Shown here piece after piece: positions 11,876-20,948 of a stretch of DNA of 64,000 nucleotides. The notes under the pieces were generated by a model, which saw only the letters and a program-made list of their open reading frames with translations, did no database searches and had not been told where the DNA came from. The translations under genes were made by a program, and so were the position numbers. Where the stretch lies: NCBI GenBank assembly GCA_039621445.1, contig CP154956.1, forward strand, positions 59,963,178-60,027,177, given 5' to 3'. Positions within the stretch are counted from its first letter, which is position 1. Every line of letters begins with the position of its first letter. Source of the stretch: Euglena gracilis (Eukaryota; Euglenida; Euglenophyceae; Euglenales).

Positions 11876-12026
11876 CTGCAGGGGACCCAGCGAACCCAAA
11901 GAGGCGCCCAACTAGGGTTAAAAACATTGGGGGACCCGAGCGAGGCGCCGAAGGCGCCGAGCGAGGGTCCCCCAATGTGTATTAACCCTAGTTGGGCGCC
12001 TCTTTGGGGTAGCTGGTCCCCTGCAG
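11876..12026. repeat. Large palindrome, copy 1
   Basis: The arms run CTGCAGGGGACC, GAGGCGCCCAACTAGGGTTA, CATTGGGGGACCC outside to inside and are mirrored to GGCGCCTC and GGTCCCCTGCAG. The centre is GAGCGAGGCGCCGAAGGCGC. The arms are about 70 bp with small internal mismatches. Confidence 0.88.
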
Positions 12027-12280
12027 GCACCAGTTTTTCACGCATCAGTCACCGACCCTTCAGCTGGTCGATCGACCCTTCGACTGTTTGGTGGCAGGCT
12101 GGAAGGGCCGCCTGGCCGAAGGCCGTGCATCGGCCGAAGGCCGATGCCCGCGCAGCGGCCGAAGGCCGCTGCAATTCAGAACTTGAAAAGTTGATGACGT
12201 TATTTAAAGGAGTAGGGTTAGGGTCAAGTTTCCATCCCAAACTGTCCCATCCCATCCCCTCAACGTCGTTAAATTGGTGT

Positions 12281-12431
12281 CTGCAGGGGACCCAGCGAAC
12301 CCAAAGAGGCGCCTAACTAGGGTTAAAAACATTGGGGGACCCGAGCGAGGCGCCGAAGGCGCCGAGCGAGGGTCCCCCAATGTGTATTAACCCTAGTTGG
12401 GCGCCTCTTTGGGGTAGCTGGTCCCCTGCAG
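12281..12431. repeat. Large palindrome, copy 2
   Basis: This is the copy of the 11876-12026 palindrome in the second tandem unit, offset by 405 bp. One base differs (GCGCCTAACT instead of GCGCCCAACT), which slightly breaks the left arm while the right arm keeps the original base. Confidence 0.88.
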
Positions 12432-12507
12432 GCACCAGTTTTTCACGCATCAGTCACCGACCCTTCAGCTGGTCGATCGACCCTTCGACTGTTTGGTGGC
12501 GTGGGCT

Positions 12508-12660
12508 GGCTAGTCGGCCGACTAGTCGGCTGACTAGCCAATTGGTTGGCCGACCGACAACGCCAATTGGTCGGTTGGCCTAGTCGGCAGCTGGTCGGTG
12601 AGACAGGGGGGGGGGGGAGCCAGTTGGCCGACTAGTCGGCGAACTACCCACGCTACTGAG
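12508..12660. repeat. GTCGGCCGACTAGTCGGC palindrome cluster
   Basis: Short self-complementary units (GTCGGCCGACTAGTC and CCAATTGGTCGGCC) are repeated in both orders. Closely related clusters form the arms of the 13571-14602 element. Confidence 0.7.
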
Positions 12661-13297
12661 TCAACTGCCGACTTTTAAACTCCCCCTGGGTGGAGGGGGG
12701 AGTTTTCTGCCTCTCGTGAGAGTCATGGCCGGTTTCCCCCCTAGGACCCCCCCCAGGACCCACCGGGCGGTACCCACTTTAGAATAACCTGAACTTGTGC
12801 TGCAAAATTTCTGCCAAAAAATGCGGGACCCACCAAGGACCCCCCCAGCACCCCCCCAGGACCCCCCCAGCACCCCCCGAAGGACCCCCCAAGGTCCCCC
12901 CAGGCCCCCCCCCCCAGGTCCCCCCAGGACATGGTCCTGGGGGGGGAGAACTGGCCATAAGTGCATTTCCAGGTGATTTGGGGCCTTCACAGACCATTTT
13001 TATGCCCACCGACCAGCCACCGACCACCTACCGACCAGGGGGGGGGCTTAAAAATGCAAAAAGGGGGGGGGGTAGTGCAAAAAAATGGTGGTCGGCCCGA
13101 CCTGGTCGGCCCGACCACCACAGGTCGGTCGACCACCACCACAGGTCGGGCCGACCATGGTCGGCCCGACCATGGTCGGCCCGACCTCCGCAAGGACGAC
13201 CACCGGAAATCCGCACGGAGCCCCAGTTGTCCGCCTTTGGGACCACTGCCCTGCCCAAGGTACGGCAGGGCCAAATCCTGAACCCTGCCCAAAGCTA

Positions 13298-13489
13298 CCA
13301 CCCCCCCCCCTTTATTTGACCCCCCCCTTAATTGAGCATTTGGGTCCGGGAAAAATTTTTTTTCATGCGCCAAAGGCGCCGAAAATTTTTTTTTGCCCTA
13401 TTTCTAAAGGAATTTTTGACCCCCCCCTTATTTGAGCATTTGGGGGGTCCGTTGGCCCGTAGGTGTGCTCAAATAAAGGGGGGGGGTGG
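13298..13489. mobile_element. Short inverted-repeat element E4 (TA flanked)
   Basis: The ends are CCACCCCC..TTTATTTGA and its reverse complement CAAATAAAGGG..GGTGG, with TA at 13296-13297 and 13490-13491. The interior has a GCGCCAAAGGCGCC hairpin and another CCTTATTTGAGCATTTGG. It is 192 bp and non-coding. Confidence 0.7.
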
Positions 13490-13491
13490 TA

Positions 13492-13557
13492 CCATCCATT
13501 ATGTACCCCCCCCATTATGTACCCCCTGGGGGGGAGGTACATAATGGGGGGGGATGG
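13492..13557. mobile_element. Minimal inverted-repeat element E5, abutting E4
   Basis: It is only 66 bp: CCATCCATTATGTACCCC at the left, GGTACATAATGG..GGATGG at the right, and a second CATTATGTACC inside. It shares the TA at 13490-13491 with E4 and has TA at 13558-13559 on the other side. Two elements thus sit end to end across one TA. Confidence 0.68.
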
Positions 13558-13570
13558 TAAGTGCCAAACG

Positions 13571-14602
13571 GTAGACTGGGGGGGGGGGGGTAGTGGGTAG
13601 TCGGCCGACTAGTCGGCCGACTACCCAATTGGTCGGCCAACGAGTCGGCCGACTACCCAATTGGTCGGCCGACGAGTCGGCCGACTAATTGGTCGGTAGC
13701 TAGTCGGCGGGGTGGTAGTGGGTAGTCGGCCGACTAGTCGGCCGACTACCCACTCTAATGTACTAACGGGTCAAAACCGCCGACTTTTAAGCCCCCCCCC
13801 CTGGGAAAATTTTTTTGTCTAAATCACCTCAACGCCGGTCAAAACCCACCCAAATGGCTCCAGAACCCCCCAATCGGGGGTGAATATGCAAAAAAATTGG
13901 CCCGCCTATGCCAAAGTAAGCCACAAAAACGACTTAGCCCCCGAGTATGTTGCCAACACAGAAGGGATTTTGTTATTTGAGGGGGGGGGGGTTGCGGGGG
14001 GGGGGGCGGAGCCCCCCCCGCCTATGCCAAAGTGAGCCACAAAAACGACTTAGCCCCCGAGTATGTTGCCAACACAGAAGGGATTTTGTTATTTGAGTCT
14101 CGGATGGGGTGGAGGGGGGAGTTTTCTGCCTCTCGTGATGCAGAACACAGATTGCAGATTGCATTTCTAAAGGATTTTGATGTAATCCCTGTTTCATCAT
14201 TGGTTTTTTACCCCTCCGGACCCCCATCAAGGGCCCACCGACCCCCCACTGACCAAAGATTTCCATCTGGGGGTGTTTATTTAGGCGTAAAACACTTATT
14301 TGGACCCATCCGGACCATTTCCGGGTGATTTGGGCCCGCCACAGACCATTTTTATGACCGCCGACTAGCCACCGACTAGTTTCCATTGGATTTGTTCATG
14401 GGGGGGGGCTTAAAAGTCGGCGGTTTTGACCCGTTAGTACATTAGAGTGGGTAGTCGGCCGACTAGTTGGCCGCCTCCCCACTCCCCCCCCCCCCCCCTG
14501 TCTCGCCGACTAGGTACCGACTAGGCCTAGTCGGTGGACCAATTGGGTAGTCGGCCGACTAGTCGGCCAACTACCCACTACCCCCCCCCCCAGTCTACCG
14601 CC
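13571..14602. mobile_element. 1.0-kb foldback element with CGGTAGACTGGGG ends
   Basis: The left arm (13571-13800) reads CGGTAGACTGGGG, GTCGGCCGACTAGTC palindromes, CTAATGTACTAACGGGTC, CGCCGACTTTTAAG. The right arm (14402-14602) is its reverse complement, ending CCCCAGTCTACCG. The middle shares sequence with the 10916-13240 element (CAATCGGGGGTGAATATGC; CTCTCGTGATGC; CCAAAGATTTCCATCTGGG). An 88-bp piece with CGACTTAGCC(C/T) is present twice inside (13905-13975 and 14025-14095). No coding frame is credible. Confidence 0.68.
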
Positions 14603-14810
14603 TTGCGCCGGGATGGTAGCTCACTGTCATAACACTTTTTCTAAAGAATTTCCCAAAAAATGCTCAAAAATCGACGTTTTTGGGACGTTTTCAAAAAGTG
14701 ATATTTGGCAAATGTGCTGAAAATTGACCATTTATTGCAAACATCCAAAAAGTTGCCAAAAATGACCCCCTTTGGGCTGTTCGGTCGGGTCTGGGAATGG
14801 GACCTGGGTA

Positions 14811-14900
14811 CCCCCCCCCCATTGTGTACCTCCCCCCATTATGTACCTCCCCCCCAATTTCGGCCTCCCAGGGGGAGGTACATAATGGGGGGGGGGGATG
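14811..14900. mobile_element. Short inverted-repeat element E6 (imperfect)
   Basis: The left end is CCCC..CATTGTGTACCTCC and the right end is GGAGGTACATAATGG..GGATGG, flanked by TA at 14809-14810 and 14901-14902. The left end lacks the CCAT start of its relative E5, so one boundary may be wrong. The 14620-14760 stretch just outside is an inverted copy of the interior of E8. Confidence 0.5.
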
Positions 14901-14986
14901 GTAATATGGGAATCCACCAAAAATCCTGCTGGGTGTGCTGCCGCATGCTGACCCCTTTGACGAACTTCTGCCCGCCACGTCACATA

Positions 14987-15160
14987 CCACCCCCCCCCCC
15001 CTATTGTCCCACCGACCTGCCCCCGGGAGGCCCGACCGGACAATAAAGGGGGGGGACAATAAAGGGGTACCAAAGGAATTTCATTGGCCGGGCCAAAAAA
15101 ACCCCGTCGGCTGGGGCCCAGGGACAATAAAGGGGGGGGGACAATAAAGGTGGGGGTTGG
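14987..15160. mobile_element. Short inverted-repeat element E7 (TA flanked)
   Basis: The ends are CCACCCC..CTATTGTCCC and GGGACAATAAAGG.GGGGGTTGG, with TA at 14985-14986 and 15161-15162. Two further GACAATAAAGGGG words lie inside. It is 174 bp and non-coding. Confidence 0.65.
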
Positions 15161-15390
15161 TATGGCACAAAGTGGAGCCCCCACACTTAAGTGTGGGGTA
15201 CTGTGGGGGGTATGTGTGGGGGGGGGTGGGGGGTGCGGGGGGGGGGGGGGGGGGGTGCCAAATCTGAGGTTTGAGAGTTTGTCGGTTGTGTGTAGTATGC
15301 GGATTGCCCTTGCAGAAATCTAATGATGTCTGATTTGGAATTTGTGGCTTTCGGCTACATCATGAAAAATTATCAGAATTTTGCCCCTTG

Positions 15391-15445
15391 GGTTAGGGTC
15401 AGGGTTAGGGTTAGGGTTAGGGTTAGGGTTAGGGTTAGGGTTAGG
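15391..15445. repeat. Interstitial telomere-type array, (TTAGGG)n
   Basis: About eight GGTTAG units; one reads GGGTCAGGG and the rest are exact. The array is not at a chromosome end in this window, since unique-looking and repeat DNA continues on both sides. TTAGGG is the telomere unit of many animals, fungi and protists, so it does not identify the organism. Confidence 0.93.
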
Positions 15446-16270
15446 TGTTGGAACACGGGCATCCTGAACAAGCCTTCATTATTTTCAAGCTGACATTGGA
15501 CCACCACTTGGTACAGTGCTGTAAACCAACAAAGTGGATTTTCTTTCCCTTGCCTTGCACACACAAGAGGATGATGTTATTTTGGTTCTGGGGGTCCGGC
15601 GGGCCCGCGCCCCCCCCCCCACTGCGTCCCCCCAGCGTCCCCAAAACCCCCTTCGAGTTGGGGATCGACCCCCCCCACCAGGCCTTCCCGTATTCCCTGG
15701 CCAAGGGTCTGGCCAAGGGTCCTACAGTCCCTAGCCGTAAATTTCCCCCCCCCAGGGAGGGTTTTTTGGGCTCTTGACCAGGGGGGGGGGGGAAATTTTC
15801 GGCCGTTTCGGGCACTTTGTCCCGTCCCTTCTATTCTTTGAAGCCATGAAGCCGACCGGGATTCGGAATTCATTTGCTGTATGTTGTGGGGTTGTTATGG
15901 TATATTCCCGAACGCCTCTGTTCAGGGCGGTGGGTCTTATTGATAGATACATGCCGGGGATGGTTCAATGGACAAAAAAACCCAAAAGATGCCAAGTCCT
16001 CGACCCAGGGGCCATGCAAGTGGTGAAGCTGTGCTGCCCTTGCATGTACAAAAAAAAAGTCCCAACCCACCTGCCTTAGCTGTTCCTCTGGGGCTGAAGG
16101 GGGGGGGGAAAGTTTTCGCCCGTTTCGGAGCCTTTTGCAAAACCAGGAAAATTCCCAAATTTTAAGGGGGGGGAAAATTTTTGGGGGGGGGGACAATTTA
16201 CGGCTAGGGACTGTACAAAGGAAGTTTGTTGATTACACTCGAGTGTGCACATGGATGTCCACGTGCGAAA
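15446..16270. other. No gene seen; G/C-run repeats
   Basis: The stretch has mirrored pieces (CCCTAGCCGTAAATTTCCCC near 15730 against GGGACAATTTACGGCTAGGG near 16190) that bracket about 470 bp. These may be the ends of another foldback element. Open frames crossing it are unlike proteins. Confidence 0.4.
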
Positions 16271-16271
16271 C

Positions 16272-16330
16272 CCATGTTCAGTCCACGTGCACAGCAAAAG
16301 CATTTTGCTGTACACGTGGACTGAACATGG
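16272..16330. repeat. 59-bp near-perfect hairpin
   Basis: CCATGTTCAGTCCACGTG and its mirror CACGTGGACTGAACATGG flank CAGCAAAAGCATTTTGCTG. The arms are about 29 bp with one mismatch. The core shares the style, but not the exact sequence, of the GTGGACTCAGTCCAC palindromes at 21.6-22.4 kb. Confidence 0.85.
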
Positions 16331-16894
16331 TTTTCACAGCCTTGTGGTGAACATGGTTTTAAGTTCACTGATGGCAGCAATGATGTTGGCAGCATTGGTC
16401 AAAGTGTCGATGGTTGCCAAGTTGTCCCAACCTCACTTCCACTGTCTTTCCCACGCATGCTGCCCTCCTTTTTCAGCATCCACAATGAAGTAAGCTGCAT
16501 GCTTGTGACGGGGTGTTACCCCGCAAATGGAAATGATGACAAGATGGACAGACAGGCATTGATTCAAGTGTCTCCTAGTTTAATTTGCATAGTCGATGGG
16601 CAACATGGCTGGTGAAACATAGGAATTTCGACTTTGCAAACAGGGTCGGAAAATGCGATCGCCGATTTTGAGAGTGCTCTGCAGTGTAGCTGAGTTCTGA
16701 GGGTACCAAGCGAAAGGTCTTGGTGAGAGCTTTCAATTGATATGCTGTATGGCACCTGAGGTGTGGGATTTCACAAATTAAGATGTCAAATTTTGGAATG
16801 CACAATCGCTGAAAATAAGCGCTGTATGCATAATGGCTGAATCCTGTGGCCATCTGCCAAAAGCCTTTGAGAAGGGCTTTCGATCGATGGGTAA

Positions 16895-17200
16895 CATGGC
16901 ACCAGACGTGTGAAAACTTCAATCGGCCGATCGACATGGCCCTTCGCCCAAAGGAGCCCAAAAATGCTCCAAAATGTTCGAAAAATGGGTATTTAGGCCG
17001 AAATTGGCCTGTATTCCTTGAACGCCGGTTCGGGCGTGAAGCCAGAGCCCCTAATCCACGGTTTCAACAACTGTGTCCAGAACGCCGGTTCGGGCGTGAA
17101 GCCGTGTTCCAGAACGCCGGTTCGGGCTGCCGCCCGAACCGGCGTTCTGGAACACGGCTTCACGCCCGAACCGGCGTTCTGGACACAGTTTTCGTATCAG
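16895..17200. repeat. Dispersed repeat R8, copy 2
   Basis: This is a copy of 8625-8932 with the same order of AACGCCGGTTCGGGCG units and the same central palindrome. The separation of 8.2 kb and only scattered differences indicate a mobile or duplicated unit. Confidence 0.8.
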
Positions 17201-19015
17201 TAAATTTTCAAAGAGAAATGCATCAAAAGTAGTTGTTTTGCTTTTGAATTTTGGTGTTTTGTCTGCTTTTGATTTCCTGGTGGATAACTGTCGTTGGTTT
17301 TTGGAACAGTGCTTTCGAATAAAGTTTTTTTTTTATAACAAATGAACCCATGGGATATAGCCATTTTCAAACTGAGAAATGAGTCTCTTAGAGCCATTCT
17401 TCTGAATTAGAGGATTTTGAGGATTTTTCTTCCAACTCTTTTTGATGAGCACTGTAGGAAATGCTTGATTTTATTCCATTGATGCCGGAAAAAAACTTTT
17501 CTGAACTGCAAGGATTTGCTTTTTGCCGTTGGGGGAAAAGTATTTTCAAAAAGTCCAAAGATCAATTTTTTTGGGAAAACAAAAAAATTGTTCATCATTT
17601 TATAGAAGCATGATTTTTGGGGAAATGGAAGAAATTTTTGATATAAGAAATCCTTGCAGTTATCAATCAGATCAGGAATGAATATTGTTCTTGTCGTTTT
17701 TTTAAAAAAAAAGAAAAGAAGAATCTGTTGAGGCGAACAAGGTTCACTATACGTTGTGTTGCTGTTCCTTTTGATGCCATTTCCTCCTGTGAGTTTTGAA
17801 TTATGACATTCTTTCAACATTTTTAAAAACAACATTAAATGAGGAGTTCCCACATGTCAAGATCAGAACTGCATGGCTTGCAGAGTTGGACGACCCAATG
17901 AACAAAAATTTGGCCAAAAATTTGCCTCCCCCCCCCCTTGAAATGAACTTCCTTTGTGTGTAAAAATCTGTTCAAAGCTGTTGCTGGGGAATTGTCTCTT
18001 ACGGATCACACTGAGTGGCACAGTGCCTGGTGTCATTTGTTCAACCATGTTTATGGAGATGCGTCATCAGGCAGCGGTCTCCACCACACCATTGCTTAAG
18101 GTGTGCCCGACCCCACCCCCGTGGGGGGGGGGTCGGACTGACTGGTTATTTCGAAGTGACCGACCAGTTTTTGGGCCAGGAATGGCCGACAGTCCACCTG
18201 GCGCTGAAGGCACTGGAAATTTGTGGGGAGGTTGGCCAAAATCCATTCATTGTTGGCCATTTTTTCCTGATTGACCAAAGTGACCAACCACCCCCCTGGG
18301 GGGGGGTGGCAGGAAAAGGATGACTGATTTTTGAAAAGTGACTGATTGTTTTTTTTTGAAACTGGAAAGTGAAACCCCCTCGAGGTGGAAGACAACGCAA
18401 TGACTCATTCATGACGGGAAGGTATCCATTTTATCTTATTTCCATAAATGTTGTCTGTTGTTTACATCAAAAATCCCAACAGTTTATTTTCGAAGAAAAC
18501 TTCAAGCAGATTTTTTGTATTGCATTTTTGGTTCAAGTTTTGTCAAGAAAGTATCATCCCCCGGGGCGGGGGGGGGATGGTGGGTGGGTTGTGGGGGCTG
18601 GTGGGTATATCTTTTTTGGCGCCAAAGGCACCGAAAATTTTGAAAACGGTGCTATTTTTAGCTTTTTTTGGCCATTTTCGGACATTTCGGGCAGAAGTGG
18701 GTGGGTCCCGGGGGGGGGGCACCCCAGGGGGTAGGTTGGTGGGTGCTGACCCCCTCCCCCCCCCCTCCCCATAGGTGTCACAAGGGGGGGGCGGGGGGGG
18801 GGGGGGCGGCTGCCCCCCCGGGATTTTGGAAAGGAAAAAATTTTGCGGCATGGATGTGATATTTTTCTTTGTGATGCCATGTTCAATGGTTCAAAGGGTG
18901 TACCGTCTCGGCTGCCTTTGGCAGCCACCTTGCCAGTTAAAAGCACATTTTTGGAGAATGAAATTGCAAAATCCGTTACCGTCTGCCTTCGGCGGCCGAA
19001 ATATACTACAAAAAA

Positions 19016-19196
19016 GGGGGGCGGACGCCGGTTCTGTCCTGAACCCGGCGTCCCAGACGCCGGTTCCGTCCGAAGGACGGAACCGGCGTCCGGGGACGCC
19101 GGGTTCAGGACAGAACCGGCGTCCGCCCCCCCGTTTAAAGCGGCGTTTTGGAGAAGCCGGGTTCAGGACAGAACCGGCGTCCCCCCCCCTTTTGGG
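19016..19196. repeat. GACGCCGGTTC hairpin array, left of the PHD locus
   Basis: A near-perfect palindrome covers 19016-19133, centred on CGTCCGAAGGACGG, with arms made of GACGCCGGTTCTGTCCTGAA and ACCCGGCGTC. A partial repeat follows at 19145-19196. The same words recur inverted at 20120-20245. Confidence 0.85.
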
Positions 19197-19238
19197 CCAG
19201 GTACGAGTTAGAAACCCACGTATTTGTGTTCCCCTTTG

Positions 19239-19769
19239 ATGGGCGGTTCCCTCGCCGTTGTAGTCCGCAACTCTCTGCCCGCCAGCCCAACCAGTGCCCA
19301 ATTTTTGGCAAGGTTGGGGGCCGCCTTGGAGCCTCAAGGTGATGCGCCCAACACCGCCCTCTTAGGGGACACTTTTGCCAAAAAGCCGAGGGCCAGGGGT
19401 GGTCAGGAAAAGACTGCACAGGGTAGTTTGGGCCCTTTGCAGGATTTTCAAAAAACTCTGGACCACAAAAATTGCGTCATCGAAAAACTCGATGACTGGT
19501 TTGCGGCCTTCGCAAAATTTACGGTGGATGTGGAGTATCTTTTTGATACTCCACAAGAAAAAGCGGACGCTTTGTCCCAGCGGCAACAACTTTGTGCCGA
19601 CGCGGGGGTTGCAATGCGGTGTTGGGCGCCGACAACGCTGAAAACCAACTTAAATGGTGCAGCAGCGTGCGCGGGTGGTAACGACGGAGGTAAAAGTGGA
19701 GGGGGACAGTTGCACTGTTTGCGGTTTCGCTCTGAAAACTCGTGGGGACAAACGCCCAGTGATGTGTGA
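19239..19769 (+). CDS. Hypothetical protein, 176 aa (possible mobile-element ORF)
   Basis: An ATG-initiated frame with a mixed, protein-like composition in its middle (DFQKTL, KLDDWFAAFAKFTVDVEYLF, ALSQRQQLC). I do not recognise the fold. Its last ~38 codons overlap the start of the PHD-finger frame in another frame (+1). Either the true product shifts or splices into that frame, or one of the two is a remnant. The unit is bracketed by inverted hairpin arrays at 19016-19196 and 20120-20245, which points to a mobile origin. CR1-like LINE ORF1 proteins are a known class that can carry PHD fingers, but no reverse transcriptase is seen nearby. Confidence 0.4.
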   Translation: MGGSLAVVVRNSLPASPTSAQFLARLGAALEPQGDAPNTALLGDTFAKKPRARGGQEKTAQGSLGPLQDFQKTLDHKNCVIEKLDDWFAAFAKFTVDVEYLFDTPQEKADALSQRQQLCADAGVAMRCWAPTTLKTNLNGAAACAGGNDGGKSGGGQLHCLRFRSENSWGQTPSDV

Positions 19770-19884
19770 TGTGTGTCACGAGTACCGCCACCTGTCGTGT
19801 GCTGGTCTTGCGATGCCCCCCCGGTATGGCTCTTGGTGTTGCTCTCGTTGTGAGGGTACACCCCGTCCTGTCTCCCCATCGTAA
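19654..19884 (+). CDS. Small PHD-finger protein or exon, 76 aa
   Basis: The frame starts at ATG directly after an in-frame TAA. It contains a complete C4HC3 zinc pattern: CTVC, MCDVC with HEYRHLSC, and WCCSRC, with the tryptophan two residues before the last cysteine pair as in PHD fingers. PHD fingers bind histone H3 tails. The start at 19654 is the only ATG in this frame before the finger. The finger is followed by a short Pro/Arg tail and stop. Zinc ligands are intact, so the fold is likely real; whether it is expressed alone or fused to the overlapping frame 19239-19769 cannot be told. Confidence 0.6.
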   Translation: MVQQRARVVTTEVKVEGDSCTVCGFALKTRGDKRPVMCDVCHEYRHLSCAGLAMPPRYGSWCCSRCEGTPRPVSPS

Positions 19885-20119
19885 TGTGTTTCCTTACCGG
19901 CAATACGTTTGCCCTGTAATCGCTGCGGCTGTGGCAACCTGTATGCCTAGCAATCCCCTCCCCCACCCCCTGGAAACCTCAGAAACGCTCAATTGTTGCC
20001 GCCACTGATCAGTCATGTTCTGGCACGCTGCATTTCTGCCTCCCATCCCTCTTCAGACAATGAAATTTTCGTTGTTACGGTCGCAGACTTACAGTTTTTG
20101 GTCTTAAAAAATTTCCACA

Positions 20120-20245
20120 TCCGGACGCCGGGTTTTGGACAGAACCGGTGTTCCTAACGCCGGGTTTTAGGACAGAACCGGCGTCCGGAAAACCCATGGG
20201 GGGGGGACGCCGGTTCTGTCCTGAACCCGGCGTCTCAAACGCCGG
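20120..20245. repeat. GACGCCGGTTC hairpin array, right of the PHD locus
   Basis: Three units (CGGACGCCGGGTTTTGGACA, ACGCCGGGTTTTAGGACA and the mirrored GACGCCGGTTCTGTCCTGAA) form internal hairpins. They also pair with the 19016-19196 array, giving the 1.2-kb interval inverted-repeat-like borders. Confidence 0.78.
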
Positions 20246-20327
20246 TTTAACTCCTTAAAAACCCCATGGCACTTCTTGATGTTTGATTTTGGCCACAAAC
20301 CGACTTTTCCCCCCTCTTTTGATGCTA

Positions 20328-20662
20328 CCATCCCCCACCCCCCCCGAGCTATTCCCATCCCCGGGACCCTTTACGGCCTAATGGGAACAGTAGGGGGGGA
20401 ACAGCTCGGGGGGGGGGACCTAGGAGCCCCCCCCCCCCCCCGAGCTCTTCCCATACCCAACCCTCGGTCAACGCAAAAGGGGTCAGTTTTGGCAACTTTT
20501 TTGGCTGTTCGCAAAAAATGGTCAATTTTAAACACCTTTGACAAAAATAAAAAGTTGACAACGTCCCAAAAACGTCGATTTTTGAGCACTTTTTTTGGGA
20601 GGTTCTTTGTAAAAAGTGCTATGACAGTGACCGTGGGGACAGCTCGGGGGGGGGGGGCATGG
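20328..20662. mobile_element. Inverted-repeat element E8, 335 bp (TA flanked)
   Basis: The left end is CCATCCCCC..CGAGCTATTCCC and the right end is GGGACAGCTCGGGG..GGCATGG, flanked by TA at 20326-20327 and 20663-20664. The interior (GGTCAGTTTTGGCAAC, ACGTCCCAAAAACGTCGA, AAAGTGCTATGACAGTG) has relatives at 14616-14770 (inverted) and 62270-62475. It is a small non-coding family with at least three members in this window. Confidence 0.7.
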
Positions 20663-20842
20663 TAATCGTTTTTTGGGACCCCACAAACCATTTTCACCTT
20701 GGCTGTTTGAATACAAACTGATCCCCCATATGTCCCCCTCCCTCCATTTTCTTGACCAGCTGAGTTTGGGGGAAAATCTACGGGTCAACGAAAAAAACGA
20801 TTTTACGCAAAGTGAAAAAAAATGGCTTCTTCACCCCCCCAG

Positions 20843-20948
20843 GTTGCGAAGTCGACAGTTGGGTTGCGTTGGGAGGTTTCCAAAGGGATTCTACCCATGA
20901 TTTCGCTTTCTAGCTCAAGTTTTTGGGGCATTGGACTTCAAAAACGGC
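20843..20948 (+). CDS. IQ/coiled-coil gene, first recognised exon
   Basis: It follows the pyrimidine-rich acceptor TTCACCCCCCCAG and ends at GGC|GTTAGC in phase 1. It encodes KSTVGLRWEVSKGILPM and ends GLQKR. The split codon C+TA gives leucine and runs straight into SNELVSIQ of the IQ exon. No start codon is included, so upstream exons exist or the start is the internal ATG. Confidence 0.5.

Larger units (their letters stand above)
11689..12500. repeat. Tandem duplication, two copies, period 405 bp
   Basis: Copies are roughly 11689-12095 and 12107-12500, nearly identical from GCCCGCGCAGCGGCC to CGACTGTTTGGTGGC. A 13-base difference lies near the start, and the constant offset is 405. Each copy ends in the same big palindrome (annotated separately) and includes GGAGTAGGGTTAGGGTC. 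Near identity suggests a recent duplication or gene conversion. Confidence 0.9.
10916..13240. mobile_element. ~2.3-kb foldback element with GTCGGGCCGACC arms
   Basis: The left arm (about 10916-11120) and right arm (about 13030-13240) are inverted. Both carry GCGGATTTCCGGTGGTCG, then several GGTCGGGCCGACCATGG units, then CCATTTTTTTGCACTACCCC and a C/G run with TTTAAG(C)CCCC. The interior contains the 405-bp tandem duplication and short stretches shared with the 13571-14602 element (AATCGGGGGTGAATATGCAA; the stretch with CACAGAAGGGATTTTGTTAT). No transposase frame was found, so it would be non-autonomous. Exact ends and target duplication are not resolved. Confidence 0.55.
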
